Source of the DNA: Saccharopolyspora rhizosphaerae
Lineage (GTDB): Bacteria; Actinomycetota; Actinomycetes; Mycobacteriales; Pseudonocardiaceae
NCBI RefSeq assembly: GCF_003931915.1
Contig: NZ_RSAA01000007.1
Coordinates: 310,001 to 374,000 of the forward strand
Length of the DNA stretch: 64,000 bases
Direction of reading: 5' to 3'
A program made the translations under genes and the position numbers. The notes below the pieces were generated by a model. That model had not been told where the DNA came from. It made no database searches and worked only from the letters and a program-made list of their open reading frames with translations. Positions 38,909-49,575 of the stretch are shown one piece after another; the stretch's first letter is position 1; every line of letters begins with the position of its first letter.

Positions 38909-39589
38909 TCAGTGGGCGTCGGAAGCGGGCAGTTCCTGCAGGAACGGGTTGCCCGCGCGCTCGCGCCCGATGGTGGTGGTGGGTCCGTGGCCCGGCAGCA
39001 CGACGGTCTCGTCGTCCAGCGGCAGCACCTTCGTGCTCAGCGAGTGCAGCATCTGACCGTGGTCGCCGCCGGGCAGATCGGTGCGCCCGATGGCGCCGGC
39101 GAAGAGGGTGTCGCCGGACAGCAGCAGCCGCCCGCCCTCCTCGGTGCCGACGCCGAACAGCACCGATCCGCCGGTGTGGCCCGGGCTGTGCGTGACGTCG
39201 AAGCTCAGCCCCGCCAGTTCCAGCACGTCGCCGCCGGCGATCTCGCGGACCTCGGCCGGCTCCTCGGCGGTGATCCCGTCGCCGAACAGCTGGCGGCCCG
39301 CGGGCCCCAGCGCGGCACCCGGGTCGGAGAGCATGAACCGGTCGGTGGGGTGGACGTGCACGGGCGCGTCGTGCTCGGCGCAGATCGACGCGGCCGAGAG
39401 CACGTGGTCGAAGTGCCCGTGCGTGAGCAGCACGGCGGCGGGCGTGAGCCGGTGCTTGACCAGCTGCTCGGCCAGCGGTTCGACGGCGTCCTGCCCCGGG
39501 TCGACGACCACGCAGGGTCCGCCTTCGGCACGCGCGAGCACGTAGCAGTTCGCCTGCAGCGGTCCTACCGGGAACCCGAGGACAAGCAC
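38909..39589 (-). CDS. MBL-fold hydrolase, glyoxalase II-like
   Basis: A 226-aa metallo-beta-lactamase-fold protein. The zinc motif is [11 protein letters not shown], followed by [30 protein letters not shown] and the final LPGHGPTT. It is close in length and motif order to hydroxyacylglutathione hydrolase-like proteins; since actinobacteria lack glutathione, the true thiol ester substrate (for example a mycothiol conjugate) is uncertain. It sits between hisS and the PPIase as in M. tuberculosis (Rv2581c). Confidence 0.9.
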   Translation of the reverse strand: MLVLGFPVGPLQANCYVLARAEGGPCVVVDPGQDAVEPLAEQLVKHRLTPAAVLLTHGHFDHVLSAASICAEHDAPVHVHPTDRFMLSDPGAALGPAGRQLFGDGITAEEPAEVREIAGGDVLELAGLSFDVTHSPGHTGGSVLFGVGTEEGGRLLLSGDTLFAGAIGRTDLPGGDHGQMLHSLSTKVLPLDDETVVLPGHGPTTTIGRERAGNPFLQELPASDAH

Positions 39590-39745
39590 GTCAGAAGGGC
39601 CTTTCGTCGAGGATTGGCGACCCCAGGTTATCGTCCGCCGCCGATCGGCCTGCGCACACCGGTGCGGGCTCTCAGGAAGCGGTCGTGGGGCACCTCATAA
39701 ACTCGCCGCACAACATCAGATCATGAAGTGCGGGGAGGGGAGCAA

Positions 39746-40576
39746 GTGCCCAGCAACGAGCAGCGTCGTCAGGCAGCCAAGCGGAAGCTCGAACGCCAGA
39801 TGCAGCGCCGTGCGGAACAGGCCAAGCGACGCCGGGTGATCACCATCGGAGCGACGATCGTCGTGGTCATCGCGATCGTGGTTGGTGTCTTCTACTTCAG
39901 CCGCAGCGACGGCGAGAGCCAGCCCGCTGCCCAGCAGCCGCCGCAGCCGGAGGTCACCATCCCGACCGAACTGGCGCCGCCGCCCGCGCGCCCGGCCCCG
40001 CTGGCCGACCCGGTCTCGTGCACCTACCGCCCTGACGGCCAGCCGAGCAAGCCGGTGCAGCCCCCGGCCGGCGGCGAGGTGTCGTCGAAGGGCACCGTGC
40101 AGGCCACCATCGAGACCAACGAGGGCGCCATCCCGCTGACCTTGGACCGCTCGCTGGCGCCCTGCACGGTCAACAGTTTCGTGCACCTGGCCCAGCAGTC
40201 CTTCTACGACGGCACCGACTGCCACCGGATCAGCACCGAGGGCCTGCAGATGCTGCAGTGCGGTGACCCGACCGGCCAGGGCACCGGCGGCCCCGGCTAC
40301 GCCTTCGACGACGAGACCTTCCCGGAGCTGCAGTACGGCCGCGGCTACCTCGCGATGGCGAACTCGGGCCCGAACACCAACGGCAGCCAGTTCTTCATGG
40401 TCTTCGGCGACGCGCCGCTGCCGCCGAACTACACGGTCTTCGGCACGATCGCGCCGGAGGGCCTGAAGGTCGTCGACGACGTCGCCCGCGCAGGCCACGA
40501 CAACGCCTTCGCCTCCGCAGGAGGCGGCCACCCGAACAAGAAGGTCACCTTCACGAAGGTCACCGTCCAAGCCTGA
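39746..40576 (+). CDS. ppiB: membrane-anchored cyclophilin-type peptidyl-prolyl isomerase
   Basis: A 276-aa protein. A basic N-terminus (KRKLERQMQRRAEQAKRRR) is followed by one transmembrane helix at about residues 32-53 and a Pro-rich linker. The cyclophilin domain occupies residues 115-276 (FVHLAQQSFYDGTDCHRI, GPNTNGSQFFMVFGDAPLPPNYTVFG). The isomerase domain should face outside. The GTG at 39746 has GGGGAGGGGAG upstream; the open frame begins earlier at 39728 but without a ribosome site. It is the only plus-strand gene in this part of the backbone. Confidence 0.93.
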   Translation: MPSNEQRRQAAKRKLERQMQRRAEQAKRRRVITIGATIVVVIAIVVGVFYFSRSDGESQPAAQQPPQPEVTIPTELAPPPARPAPLADPVSCTYRPDGQPSKPVQPPAGGEVSSKGTVQATIETNEGAIPLTLDRSLAPCTVNSFVHLAQQSFYDGTDCHRISTEGLQMLQCGDPTGQGTGGPGYAFDDETFPELQYGRGYLAMANSGPNTNGSQFFMVFGDAPLPPNYTVFGTIAPEGLKVVDDVARAGHDNAFASAGGGHPNKKVTFTKVTVQA

Positions 40577-40613
40577 CCCGGCTCGGCCGTGACGGCCCGA
40601 GTCCGAACCACCA

Positions 40614-40655
40614 CGAAGAGGGGCACCGTTCCACCGGAACCGGTGCCCCTCTTCG
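40614..40655 (+). terminator. ppiB terminator
   Basis: A perfect 15-bp stem (CGAAGAGGGGCACCG and its complement) with a 12-base loop lies about 40 bp past the ppiB stop. The base after it is followed by a T-containing stretch (CCTGTCTTGG). It has a very clear intrinsic-terminator shape. Confidence 0.9.
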
Positions 40656-40659
40656 CCTG

Positions 40660-41042
40660 TCTTGGTCGTCGTGCGCCCGGATCGTTCCGGTGATCAGGAC
40701 GCGGACATCCGGTCCCCCATCACCGGAGAAACCGGCCACGTGGCGCTCACTGCTGCGCCACGTGAGCCGCCCGGCCAAGTGATGTCCATCGGCCGACTCC
40801 CGACACCAGCGTCGACGGCCTTCGACCGGTCGTTCAGCCGGACACCCCGGCACCCAGGCCGCTGGGAACCGCGGTGGTCCGGTCCCCGATCACCGGAGTG
40901 CTCCGGCCACGACCGCTGACGTGGCGGGCCGGCCCTCTCAAGCCCGCCCGACAACACCAGCACCCGGCCCGGAGAGACCTCGGCCGGAGGGCCACCCGGA
41001 GGAGCTTCGGCTCGGGGTGGCGGGTCAGCTCGGGGTGGCGGG
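40660..41042. repeat. noncoding spacer with paired repeats
   Basis: There is no gene in about 380 bases. A 20-bp phrase occurs twice with one mismatch (CCGGTCCCCCATCACCGGAG at 40709-40728 and the variant with CGAT at 40879-40898), 170 bp apart, each followed by a CCGGCCACG phrase and later ACGTGGCG. At the relA end an 18-bp unit (CTCGGGGTGGCGGGTCAG) is duplicated in perfect tandem at 41011-41046; the second copy contains the relA stop. Confidence 0.75.
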
Positions 41043-43355
41043 TCAGGTGGCCGAGGTGACCCGGTAGACGTCGTAGACGCCTTCGATGTTGCGGACGGCC
41101 TTGAGGACGTGGCCGAGGTGCTTGGGGTCGCCCATCTCGAAGGAGAAGCGGCTGACCGCGACCCGGTCCTTCGAGGTGGTCACCGATGCCGAGAGGATGT
41201 TGACCCGCTCGTCGGCCAGCACCTTCGTCACGTCGGACAGCAGGCGGTGCCGGTCCAGGGCCTCGACCTGGATGGCCACCAGGAACACCGAGGACGACGA
41301 CGGGGCCCAGTGCACCTCGACCAGGCGCTCCGGGGTCTTGCGCAGGTCGTCGGCGTTGGTGCAGTCGGTGCGGTGCACGCTGACCCACCCGCCGCGGGTG
41401 ACGAAGCCGAGGATCTCGTCGCCGGGAACCGGCGTGCAGCAGCGGGCGAGCTTCGCCCACACGTCCCCGGCGTCCTTGACGACCACGCCGGAGTCGCCGC
41501 TGCTGCGCCGCCGCCCGCCGCCTTCCAGCGTGGACGGCGTGGAGCGCTCGGCGATCTGGTCGGCGGCCTGCTCCGGTCCGCCGATGTGCGCCACCAGCTG
41601 GTTCACCAGGTGCTGCGCCGAGAGCTGCTTCTCCCCCACCGCCGCGTACAGGGCGGTGACGTCGACGTAGTGCAGCTCGCGGGCCACCGCGCCGAGCGCC
41701 TCGGCCGAGACCAGGCGCTGCACCGGCAGGCCGAGCCGGCGGATCTCCTTGGTGATGAGCTCCTTGCCGTTCTCGATGGCCTCTTCGCGGCGCTCCTTGG
41801 CGAACCACTGCTTGATCTTGGCCTTGGCGCGCGGCGAGGCGACGAAGGACAGCCAGTCGCGGCTCGGTCCGGAGCCCTCCGCCTTCGAGGTGAAGATCTC
41901 GACGACCTCACCGTTCTCCAGCTTGCGCTCCAGTGCCACCAGCCGGCCGTTGACCCGCGCGCCGATGCAGCGGTGCCCGACCTCGGTGTGCACGGCGTAG
42001 GCGAAGTCCACCGGCGTCGAGCCGGACGGCAGCGTGATCACGTCGCCCTTGGGCGTGAACACGAAGATCTCACGGGTGGCCAGGTCGTAGCGCAGCGACT
42101 CCAGGAACTCGCCCGGGTCGGCCGCCTCCCGCTGCCAGTCCAGCAGCTGGCGCATCCAGGCCATCTCGTCGACCTCGACGCCGCCACCGCTGTTGCGGCC
42201 CTTGGTCTCCTTGTACCGCCAGTGCGCGGCGATGCCGTACTCGGCGGTGCGGTGCATCTCGTGGGTGCGGATCTGCACCTCGAGGGGCTTGCCCTCCGGG
42301 CCGATGACCGTGGTGTGCAGCGACTGGTAGACGCCGAAGCGCGGCTGCGCGATGTAGTCCTTGAAGCGGCCGGGCATCGGCTGCCACCGCGCGTGCACCA
42401 CACCCATGGCCGCGTAGCAGTCGCGGATCTCGTCGACCAGGATCCGCACGCCCACCAGGTCGTGGATGTCGTCGAAGTCGCGACCCCGGACGATCATCTT
42501 CTGGTGGATCGAGTAGTAGTGCTTCGGCCTGCCCTCGACCTTCGCGCCCAGGCGCGCGGTGTCGAGCTGCTGGGACAGCTCGTCGATCACCGTGCGCAGG
42601 TAGGTGTCGCGGGACGGCGCTCGGTTGGCCACCAGGCGCACGATCTCGTCGTACTTCTTGGGCTGCAGGATGGCGAAGGCCAGGTCCTCCAGCTCCCACT
42701 TGATGGTGGCCATCCCCAGGCGGTGGGCCAGCGGCGCGAGCACCTCCAGGGTTTCGCGGGCCTTGCGGGCCTGCTTCTCCGGAGGCAGGAAGCGCATGGT
42801 GCGCATGTTGTGCAGCCGGTCCGACAGCTTGATCACCAGCACCCGCGGGTCGCGGGCCATCGCGATGATCATCTTGCGGATGGTCTCGGCTTCGGCCGCC
42901 GCCCCCAGCTTGACCTTGTCCAGCTTGGTGACGCCGTCCACCAGGTGGGCGACCTCGTCACCGAAGTCGTTGCCCAGCCGCTCCAGCGAGTACTCGGTGT
43001 CCTCGACGGTGTCGTGCAGCAGGCCGGCGACCAGCGTGGTGGTGTCCATGCCCAGCTCGGCCAGGATCGTGGCCACCGCCAGCGGGTGCGTGATGTAGGG
43101 GTCGCCGGACTTCCGCTTCTGGCTGCGGTGCTTCTCCTCCGCGACGTCGTAGGCGCGCTGCAGCAGCGTCAGGTCGGCCTGCGGGTGCAGCTCGCGGTGG
43201 ACCGCGGCCAGCGGCTCCAGGACCTGCTTGACCTGGGCGGCGCGCTGGGCGGTGATCCTCCTGGCCAGTCTGGCGCGCACTCGGCGCGTGGCCGAGGTCG
43301 CACGCGGCTCGGCGACCGGATCGGTCGCCGAAGGAGAATCAACGTGGTGGCTCAC
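41043..43355 (-). CDS. relA: bifunctional (p)ppGpp synthetase/hydrolase Rel
   Basis: A 770-aa long RelA/SpoT homologue. The N-terminal HD hydrolase domain carries [10 protein letters not shown] and [12 protein letters not shown], and appears intact. The synthetase domain includes [16 protein letters not shown] and [15 protein letters not shown] (residues about 430-490), a zinc-finger-like region with CCTPVPGD, and ACT (C-terminal 75 residues) follow. As in most actinobacteria it is probably the single bifunctional enzyme. It starts at GTG with GGGAG upstream. Confidence 0.96.
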   Translation of the reverse strand: MSHHVDSPSATDPVAEPRATSATRRVRARLARRITAQRAAQVKQVLEPLAAVHRELHPQADLTLLQRAYDVAEEKHRSQKRKSGDPYITHPLAVATILAELGMDTTTLVAGLLHDTVEDTEYSLERLGNDFGDEVAHLVDGVTKLDKVKLGAAAEAETIRKMIIAMARDPRVLVIKLSDRLHNMRTMRFLPPEKQARKARETLEVLAPLAHRLGMATIKWELEDLAFAILQPKKYDEIVRLVANRAPSRDTYLRTVIDELSQQLDTARLGAKVEGRPKHYYSIHQKMIVRGRDFDDIHDLVGVRILVDEIRDCYAAMGVVHARWQPMPGRFKDYIAQPRFGVYQSLHTTVIGPEGKPLEVQIRTHEMHRTAEYGIAAHWRYKETKGRNSGGGVEVDEMAWMRQLLDWQREAADPGEFLESLRYDLATREIFVFTPKGDVITLPSGSTPVDFAYAVHTEVGHRCIGARVNGRLVALERKLENGEVVEIFTSKAEGSGPSRDWLSFVASPRAKAKIKQWFAKERREEAIENGKELITKEIRRLGLPVQRLVSAEALGAVARELHYVDVTALYAAVGEKQLSAQHLVNQLVAHIGGPEQAADQIAERSTPSTLEGGGRRRSSGDSGVVVKDAGDVWAKLARCCTPVPGDEILGFVTRGGWVSVHRTDCTNADDLRKTPERLVEVHWAPSSSSVFLVAIQVEALDRHRLLSDVTKVLADERVNILSASVTTSKDRVAVSRFSFEMGDPKHLGHVLKAVRNIEGVYDVYRVTSAT

Positions 43356-43706
43356 CGCACGCTCCCGGGCTCAGGCGTTGCTCAATCCCAGGTCCGGGGG
43401 ACCCGGACACTGAGAATAACGCCGATGGGTCAACGGCCCTTCCCTGGTGTGGTGGTTCGTACGCCCAACGGTCACCTCTTGCAGCCGAAACGACCTCAGG
43501 AGTTCGGCCCCGCCGATCATCGGGGGTGATCGGAACGCGTGGTGGGAGTGCCGCGTGGGGCGGCCCCACCTCGGACCCGTTGACCGTCGCTCCTGGTCAG
43601 CGCGGTGCTCGACGATTCCGAGCGGACCTCACCGAGAGTGACGTCCGCACCGGGAACCTCCACGCGCGGGAGCGGGGAGGTGTGACCACACCGTTCCGGT
43701 GAGAGT
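43356..43706. other. relA upstream and apt downstream spacer
   Basis: About 350 bases with no gene. Near 43505-43535 there is a CCGATCATCGGGGGTGATCGG phrase similar to the GATCGG-containing repeats elsewhere in the window. The relA promoter presumably lies near 43380-43450 on the minus strand, but I cannot pick out convincing hexamers. Confidence 0.4.
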
Positions 43707-43741
43707 TCCCACCGGAACCACCCCGGGCGGTTCCGGTGGGA
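43707..43741 (-). terminator. apt terminator
   Basis: TCCCACCGGAACC pairs perfectly with GGTTCCGGTGGGA (13 bp) around a 9-base loop, just beyond the apt stop at 43753. It ends the yajC-secD-secF-apt transcript. Confidence 0.85.
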
Positions 43742-43752
43742 CTGCGGAGACC

Positions 43753-44307
43753 TCAGGAGCGCAGCAGAGCTCGGACGTGCTCGCCGTCGACCTTCGCGCG
43801 ACCTCCGAGGGCCGCCAGCTCCATCACCACGGTGGCCGCGGTGACCTCGGAACCGGCCTGGCGGACCAGTCGGCAGGCCGCGCCGAGCGTGCCGCCGGTC
43901 GCCAGCACGTCGTCCACGACGAGGACGCGCTGACCCGCGCGCAGCGTGTCGGCGGGCAGCTCCAAGGTCGCGTGGCCGTACTCCAGCTCGTAGGAGATCC
44001 GGTCGGCGACCTCGGGGAGCTTGCCGGGCTTGCGCAGCCCGATCACGCCGGTGCCGTGGGCCTGGGCGACGGCGGCACCGAGCAGGAAGCCGCGGGCCTC
44101 CACACCGGCGACGACGTCGAACTCCAGGCCCCGGCCCAGCGCGTCGGTGATCGCCCGCAGCGCGGCCGGGTCGGCCAGCATCGGGCTGATGTCGCGGAAC
44201 AGCACGCCCGGTTCCGGGAAGTCGGGGACCTCCCGGATCAACCGGATCGAGTTCTTCAGGTCGACGTCGTCACCGTCGACGACCTCGACGGCGGTGTGCT
44301 CGGGCAT
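43753..44307 (-). CDS. apt: adenine phosphoribosyltransferase
   Basis: A 184-aa purine salvage enzyme converting adenine and PRPP to AMP. The PRPP loop is VLVVDDVLATGGT, and VPDFPEPGVLFRDISPML plus GVEARGFLLGAAVA are family-specific. Start and secF stop share one base (TGATG). The order secD-secF-apt-relA is a conserved actinobacterial and wider bacterial arrangement. Confidence 0.96.
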   Translation of the reverse strand: MPEHTAVEVVDGDDVDLKNSIRLIREVPDFPEPGVLFRDISPMLADPAALRAITDALGRGLEFDVVAGVEARGFLLGAAVAQAHGTGVIGLRKPGKLPEVADRISYELEYGHATLELPADTLRAGQRVLVVDDVLATGGTLGAACRLVRQAGSEVTAATVVMELAALGGRAKVDGEHVRALLRS

Positions 44308-45476
44308 CAACGACGTCGCTTCCCGCTCGGGCGCGCGGCTTTGCCCGCCGGGCGCGCCGCGGACTGCTGCCGCGTCGCGCCGGCCGAGACCGGGCGCTTG
44401 GACTCTTCCTCCGGGACCTCGTCGCCGGCCTCGCGGGCGGCGGCCTTGGCCCGGCGCTGCTCGACCTTCTTGGCGTGCGAGCGGTACTTCGACTCGCGCA
44501 TCTTGAAGTCCACGAGCAGCGGCGTCGCCAGGTAGATCGAGGAGATGACACCGGCGATCATGCCGACCATCTGCACCAGCGCCAGGTCGCGCAGCACGCC
44601 CACGCCGAGCAGACCCGCACCGACCACGAGCAGGCCGAGCACCGGCAGCAGCGCGATGATCGACGTGTTGATCGAGCGCATCAGCGTCTGGTTGACCGCC
44701 AGGTTCGCCGCCTCCGGGTAGGTGCGACGGGTCATGCTCAGCAGGCCCCGGGTGTTCTCCTTGACCTTGTCGAAGACCACCACGGTGTCGTAGAGCGAGA
44801 AGCCGAGGATCGTCAGCAGACCGATCACGGTGCTGGGCGTGACCTCGAAGCCCAGCAGCGAGTAGATGCCCGCGGTGACCACGACGTCGTGCAGCAGCGC
44901 GATCAGCGCTGCCACCGCCATCCACTTCTCGAAGTAGAACGCCAGGAAGATCGTCACGAGCACCAGGAACACGCCCAGGGCGAGCAGCGCCTGGGTGGTG
45001 ATCTCCTCACCCCAGGTCCCGGAGACCGCGCTGTCGCTGATCACCTGCTGGCTGGGCTTGCCCGCCGCGTCCAACGGCTGGACCTGGTCGAAGATCGACT
45101 GCTTGACCGCGAGGACCTGCTCGACGTTCAGCGACGAGGAGCGGATCTGGATGCTCTGGTTCGCCCCGGCGCCCACGACCTGGACGGTCTCGGCCGGGTG
45201 CCCGACCGCCTCGCTGAAGGCGGACTGCACCTCGTCGGTCTCGATCGGCCCCTGGGCGCCGACCGCCGGCATGGCGATCTTGGTGCCGCCCTCGAAGTCG
45301 ATGCCGAGGTTGAACCCCTTGAACCCGATCGCGCCGAGGCACACCAGCACCAGCAGTCCGAGCGCGATGTACCAGCGGGAACGCTTGCCGACGATGTCGA
45401 AGGCACCGGTTCCGGTGTAGAGCCGGTGGAAGACGCTCTCGCGCTCCTGGGCCCCTTCAGTGCTAGGAGTCGTCAC
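44307..45476 (-). CDS. secF: protein translocase subunit SecF
   Basis: A 389-aa membrane protein. The first helix is followed by the family sequence LGIDFEGGTKI and a periplasm-side P domain, then five helices with LLTILGFSLYDTVVVFDKVKE and NQTLMRSINTS. A basic C-terminal tail (about 60 residues, ending SGKRRR) is cytoplasmic. SecDF uses the proton gradient to pull secreted chains outward. The GTG at 45476 has GGAGG seven bases upstream, located inside the secD end; the two genes are two bases apart. Confidence 0.96.
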   Translation of the reverse strand: MTTPSTEGAQERESVFHRLYTGTGAFDIVGKRSRWYIALGLLVLVCLGAIGFKGFNLGIDFEGGTKIAMPAVGAQGPIETDEVQSAFSEAVGHPAETVQVVGAGANQSIQIRSSSLNVEQVLAVKQSIFDQVQPLDAAGKPSQQVISDSAVSGTWGEEITTQALLALGVFLVLVTIFLAFYFEKWMAVAALIALLHDVVVTAGIYSLLGFEVTPSTVIGLLTILGFSLYDTVVVFDKVKENTRGLLSMTRRTYPEAANLAVNQTLMRSINTSIIALLPVLGLLVVGAGLLGVGVLRDLALVQMVGMIAGVISSIYLATPLLVDFKMRESKYRSHAKKVEQRRAKAAAREAGDEVPEEESKRPVSAGATRQQSAARPAGKAARPSGKRRR

Positions 45477-45478
45477 CT

Positions 45479-47020
45479 TCACGCCTCCTTGGAGGTGGTC
45501 GCGGCGGCCTTGCGCGCGGCGCGGTTCCGGTCGCCGAGGCGCTGCACGGCGCCCAGCCCGGAGACCGACGGCTTGGACAAGAACTTGTTCCTCGAGGCCA
45601 GCGCAACCAGCGGGTGGGTGACCAGGAAGACCACCACGAGGTCGAGCACGGTGGACATGCCGAGGGTGAACGCGAAGCCCTTCACCTGGCCGACGGCCAG
45701 CACGTAGAGCACCGCGGCGGCCAGGAAGCTGACCGCGTCGGCGGAGAGGATCGTGCGCCGCGCCCGGACCCACGCCCGGGGCACCGACGAGCGGAAGGTG
45801 CGACCCTCGCGGATCTCGTCCTTGAGCCTCTCGAAGAACACGATGAACGAGTCGGCGGTGATGCCGATGGCGACGATGAACCCGGCGACACCGGCGAGGT
45901 CGAGGGTGAAGCCGATCCACCGCCCGAGCAGCACCAGCACGCCGTAGACGATGCCGGCGGACAGCACGAGCGACAGCACGGTCAGCACGCCCAGAAGCCG
46001 GTAGTAGGCCAGGCAGTAGACCGCCACCAGCAGCAGACCGATGCCGCCCGCGATCAATCCCGCCTCCAGCGAGGCGACGCCGAGCGTCGCGGAGACCGTT
46101 TCGGCCTCGGACTGGTCGAAGGCCAGTGGCAGCGAGCCGTACTTGAGGATGTTGGCCAGGTCGGTGGCCGACTGCTGGTTGAACTGGCCGCTGATGCTGG
46201 CGTTGCCGCCCAGCAGCGGCTCGTTGATCGAGGGCGCCGAGACCACCTCGCTGTCGAGCACGAAGGCGGCCTGCTGGCCGACGTTGGCGGAGGTGAAGTC
46301 CGCCCAGGTCTTGGCGCCGGCCGACTTGAAGTTCAGGCTGACCGTCCAGCCCGGCTGCCCGCCCTGCGGGTTCGGCGGCTGGGCCGACGCGTCGGCGATC
46401 TCCTTGCCCTCCAGGAACACCGGCTCGAGGACGTACTTGGCGGTGCCCTCCCGGTCGCAGGTGACGAGCGGCAGCGTCGGGTCCTCGTTGCCGCGCAGCG
46501 GGTCCTCGGCGGCGCAGTCCAGCGACTGGGCGGCCTGCACCTGCACGTTCGGGTCGGTGCTCTGGCGGGTCGACTTCGCCTGTGCGATCGCCTGCTGCGC
46601 ATCGCCCGGCGGCGGAGGCGTCGGAGCCGGTGGCGGCGTGGCCGGGAGCTGCTGGGCGACCTTGCGGAAGTTCAGCTCCGCCGTCTGCCCGAGCTGCTTG
46701 GCCTGCTCGCCGCCCTCACCGGGCACCGTGATGACCAGGTTCGACCCGTCGAGGGCGACCTCGGAGCCACCGATGCCCATGCCGTTGACGCGGGTCTCGA
46801 TGATCTGCCGCGCCTGGTCCAGCGATTCCTTGCTGGGGGGCTGCCCGTCCGGGGTGCGCGCGGTCAGCGTGACCCGCGTCCCGCCCTGCAGATCGATGCC
46901 CAGTTTCGGGTTGGGCTTGCCATCGCCGGTGAGGAACACCAGTGAGTACAGCGCCACCACGATCAGCGCGAAGATCGCGAGATAACGCCCTGGGCGCATC
47001 TGCCCGGCCGGAGGTGCCAC
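45479..47020 (-). CDS. secD: protein translocase subunit SecD
   Basis: A 513-aa partner of SecF with six membrane helices. The motif [15 protein letters not shown] follows the first helix; the large P1 region has a Pro-rich insertion near residue 135 ([14 protein letters not shown]). C-terminal helices include [22 protein letters not shown], the conserved proton-relay region with Asp. It starts with GTG, with AGGAG about ten bases upstream. Confidence 0.96.
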   Translation of the reverse strand: MAPPAGQMRPGRYLAIFALIVVALYSLVFLTGDGKPNPKLGIDLQGGTRVTLTARTPDGQPPSKESLDQARQIIETRVNGMGIGGSEVALDGSNLVITVPGEGGEQAKQLGQTAELNFRKVAQQLPATPPPAPTPPPPGDAQQAIAQAKSTRQSTDPNVQVQAAQSLDCAAEDPLRGNEDPTLPLVTCDREGTAKYVLEPVFLEGKEIADASAQPPNPQGGQPGWTVSLNFKSAGAKTWADFTSANVGQQAAFVLDSEVVSAPSINEPLLGGNASISGQFNQQSATDLANILKYGSLPLAFDQSEAETVSATLGVASLEAGLIAGGIGLLLVAVYCLAYYRLLGVLTVLSLVLSAGIVYGVLVLLGRWIGFTLDLAGVAGFIVAIGITADSFIVFFERLKDEIREGRTFRSSVPRAWVRARRTILSADAVSFLAAAVLYVLAVGQVKGFAFTLGMSTVLDLVVVFLVTHPLVALASRNKFLSKPSVSGLGAVQRLGDRNRAARKAAATTSKEA

Positions 47021-47356
47021 GGTGCGTCGGTCTCCTGTTCAGGGTCTGTTCGGACGCGCGACCCGGCCGGGGCCGGGAGCGCGAGCGGCGAGCGGTGCCG
47101 CCTCGACAACGTACCGCCGGTTCCTACCGCGTTCCGCCCATCGATGCGATCTCGTGGCGATCTTCGCCACGCCACCGCGTACCGCGTTCGACACTCCAGT
47201 CTCGCAGGCCGGAACCGGGCCTCGACTACGTGGGGTGGCCGAAACGCAGCGACGCGGGACCGGAGCCGTTCGGCCCGGTGCCCGCGTCGCGCTGACGACG
47301 TGCGATCCCCCGGCGGGCCGCTCCTGCGCAGCCCGTCGTCGGGTCGACCAGGTGCG
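47021..47356. other. yajC-secD spacer
   Basis: A 336-bp gap between genes of the same strand. I see no gene, no clear hairpin and no convincing promoter. Its length suggests that secD may have its own promoter rather than depend only on read-through from yajC. Confidence 0.4.
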
Positions 47357-47734
47357 TCAGCTGGTCTTCTGCTTCTCGGCCGAGTCGGTGGCCTCGGTCT
47401 CGGTCGTGCCCTCGACCTCGGTCCCCTCGGCCGCGTCAGCGGAGGCCTCCGCGGCCGGGGCCTCGGCGGCCTCGGTGTCGACCTTCTCGCGGACCGCCTG
47501 GCGCACCCAGGTGGTGGTCATGCCCGGGGCGATTTCGATGTCGATCGTGTCGTCGCTGGTGGACACGACCGTGCCGAAGACACCCGAGGTCGTCATCACC
47601 CGGTCGCCGGCGGTGATCGAGTTCTGCAGCTTCTGCTGCTCGGCCATCGCACGCTTCTGCTTGCGGGCCTGCAGGAACAGCGGCACCGCCAGGAGGACGA
47701 TCAGCAGCGGCAGGATCAGGGATTGGAGTTGCAT
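47357..47734 (-). CDS. yajC: preprotein translocase subunit YajC
   Basis: A 125-aa protein with one N-terminal transmembrane helix (LILPLLIVLLAVPLFL), the typical KLQNSITAGDRVMTTSGVFGTVV domain and a long Glu/Ala-rich acidic tail. It associates with SecDF. Two ATG codons are adjacent; I take the second (47734) because the GGAG is then four bases away rather than one. Confidence 0.93.
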   Translation of the reverse strand: MQLQSLILPLLIVLLAVPLFLQARKQKRAMAEQQKLQNSITAGDRVMTTSGVFGTVVSTSDDTIDIEIAPGMTTTWVRQAVREKVDTEAAEAPAAEASADAAEGTEVEGTTETEATDSAEKQKTS

Positions 47735-47869
47735 CATGCTCCGTTCAGCGGGCGCACGACAGGACCAACCACGCAGTCCGCGCCCGGTTTGTTCGGATGT
47801 TCTAGCCCCAGTCTGCCAGGTCGGCGGGAGTACCAGGTCGACACGTGGCATTCGGCTGGTCCGCCGCCA

Positions 47870-47892
47870 CCGTAACGGCGGATTGTCACCAT
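47870..47892 (-). terminator. weak hairpin after ruvB
   Basis: TCCGCCG and CGGCGGA (7 bp) flank a 9-base loop five bases past the ruvB stop. It is a plausible but weak terminator; no T-run follows. Confidence 0.35.
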
Positions 47893-47896
47893 TCGG

Positions 47897-48967
47897 TCAC
47901 TGCTCGAACAGCGTTGGCGGACCGTCGCCCGGTGTGTTGGCCGGAGGCGTCATTCCCAGGTGGTACCAGGCGGCCGCGGTGGCTACCCGACCCCGGGGCG
48001 TGCGGGCCAGGAACCCGGCTCTGACCAGGTACGGCTCGCACACCTCCTCCACGGTACTGGGTTCCTCACCCACGGCGACGGCCAGCGTGGAGATGCCCAC
48101 CGGGCCGCCGTGGAAGGACTTGATCAGCGCGCGCAGCACCGCCCGGTCCAGCCGGTCCAAGCCCATCTCGTCCACGTCGTAGACCTGCAGCGCGGCCCGG
48201 GCGACCTCGCGGGTCACCGCGCCCTCGGCGCGGACCTCCGCGTAGTCGCGGACCCGGCGCAGCAGCCGGTTGGCGATCCGCGGCGTGCCGCGCGAGCGGG
48301 CCGCGATCTCGGCGGCGCCGTCGTCGCGCAGGTCCACGCCCAGGATCCCGGCCGAGCGGCGGACCACCTGGTCGAGTTCGTCGGGCGTGTAGAACTCCAT
48401 GTGCGCGGTGAAGCCGAACCGGTCGCGCAGCGGCCCGGTCAGCGCACCGGACCTGGTCGTGGCCCCGACCAGCGTGAACGGCGCGAGCTCGAGCGGGATG
48501 CTGGTGGCACCGGGGCCCTTGCCCACGACGATGTCGACGCGGAAGTCCTCCATCGCCAGGTACAGCATCTCCTCCGCCGGTCGCGCGATCCGGTGGATCT
48601 CGTCGATGAAGAGGACGTCGCCCTCGGTGAGGTTGGACAGCATCGCCGCCAGGTCACCGGGCTTCTCCAGCGCCGGCCCGGAAGTGACGCGGATGGCCGA
48701 CCCCAGCTCCTGGGCGATGATCATCGACAGGCTCGTCTTGCCCAGCCCGGGGGGACCGGAGAACAGGACGTGGTCGGGCTGGTCACCGCGCCGCAGGGCA
48801 CCGTGCAGCACCAGCTCGAGCTGTTCGCGCACGCGCGCCTGGCCGACGAACTCGCTGAGCTTGCGCGGGCGCAGCGTCGTCTCGACGTCGCGGTCGCCGG
48901 GGTCCTCGTGCGGACCCAGCGAGACGGAGTCCGCCGGAACCGACGCCCAGTCCTCTTCCTCGTACAT
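47897..48967 (-). CDS. ruvB: Holliday junction helicase motor RuvB
   Basis: A 356-aa AAA+ ATPase that drives branch migration with RuvA. Walker A is [12 protein letters not shown], Walker B is VLFIDEIHR, and sensor 1 lies in [20 protein letters not shown], with the Arg finger there. The C-terminal winged helix binds DNA ([12 protein letters not shown]). It follows ruvA by 8 bp in the standard ruvC-ruvA-ruvB order. Confidence 0.97.
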   Translation of the reverse strand: MYEEEDWASVPADSVSLGPHEDPGDRDVETTLRPRKLSEFVGQARVREQLELVLHGALRRGDQPDHVLFSGPPGLGKTSLSMIIAQELGSAIRVTSGPALEKPGDLAAMLSNLTEGDVLFIDEIHRIARPAEEMLYLAMEDFRVDIVVGKGPGATSIPLELAPFTLVGATTRSGALTGPLRDRFGFTAHMEFYTPDELDQVVRRSAGILGVDLRDDGAAEIAARSRGTPRIANRLLRRVRDYAEVRAEGAVTREVARAALQVYDVDEMGLDRLDRAVLRALIKSFHGGPVGISTLAVAVGEEPSTVEEVCEPYLVRAGFLARTPRGRVATAAAWYHLGMTPPANTPGDGPPTLFEQ

Positions 48968-48975
48968 CGGCTACC

Positions 48976-49575
48976 TCACTTGGGCCCGAGGGTGGCCAGC
49001 GCCTTGCGCAGCACGGCCGAGGTGTCCAGGTCACCGCCGCCGTCGGCCAGCACCGCCTCCACGCTCTGGTCGGCCTGCTTGGCCGAGAAGCCCAGGCCGA
49101 CCAGCGCTTCGGAGACCTCGCTGCGGACCCGGCCGCGGTCGACGGTGGCCGTCGGCTCGACGGTGGTCCCGGCGACAGCGGTGACCTTGTCGCGCAGCTC
49201 GAGGATCAGCCGCTCGGCGCTCTTCTTGCCGATGCCCGGGACCTGGGTGAGCACCGTGAGGTTGCCGTCGGCCAGCGCCGTGCACAGCTGGTCCGGCGTG
49301 AGCACCGCGAGCGTGGCCAGGGCCAGCCGGGGGCCGACGCCGGAGGCGGTCTGCAGCAGGCCGAACAGGTCGCGGGCTTCGGCGTCGGCGAAACCGTAGA
49401 GGGTCAACGAGTCCTCGCGCACCACCAGCGAGGTCCACAGCCGTGCCTCCTCGCCGCGGCGCAGCCCGGCGAGGGTGCCCGGGGTGGCGTGCACCGCCAT
49501 GCCGACGCCACCGACCTCGACCACGGCGTGGTCGAGACCGATCGACAGCACCGGTCCGCGCACGGTGGAGATCAT
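48976..49575 (-). CDS. ruvA: Holliday junction-binding protein RuvA
   Basis: A 199-aa junction-binding subunit. Domain I begins [13 protein letters not shown]; the two helix-hairpin-helix motifs are [16 protein letters not shown] and [16 protein letters not shown]; domain III, which contacts RuvB, is the C-terminal 50 residues. The ATG overlaps the ruvC stop (ATGA). Confidence 0.97.
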   Translation of the reverse strand: MISTVRGPVLSIGLDHAVVEVGGVGMAVHATPGTLAGLRRGEEARLWTSLVVREDSLTLYGFADAEARDLFGLLQTASGVGPRLALATLAVLTPDQLCTALADGNLTVLTQVPGIGKKSAERLILELRDKVTAVAGTTVEPTATVDRGRVRSEVSEALVGLGFSAKQADQSVEAVLADGGGDLDTSAVLRKALATLGPK

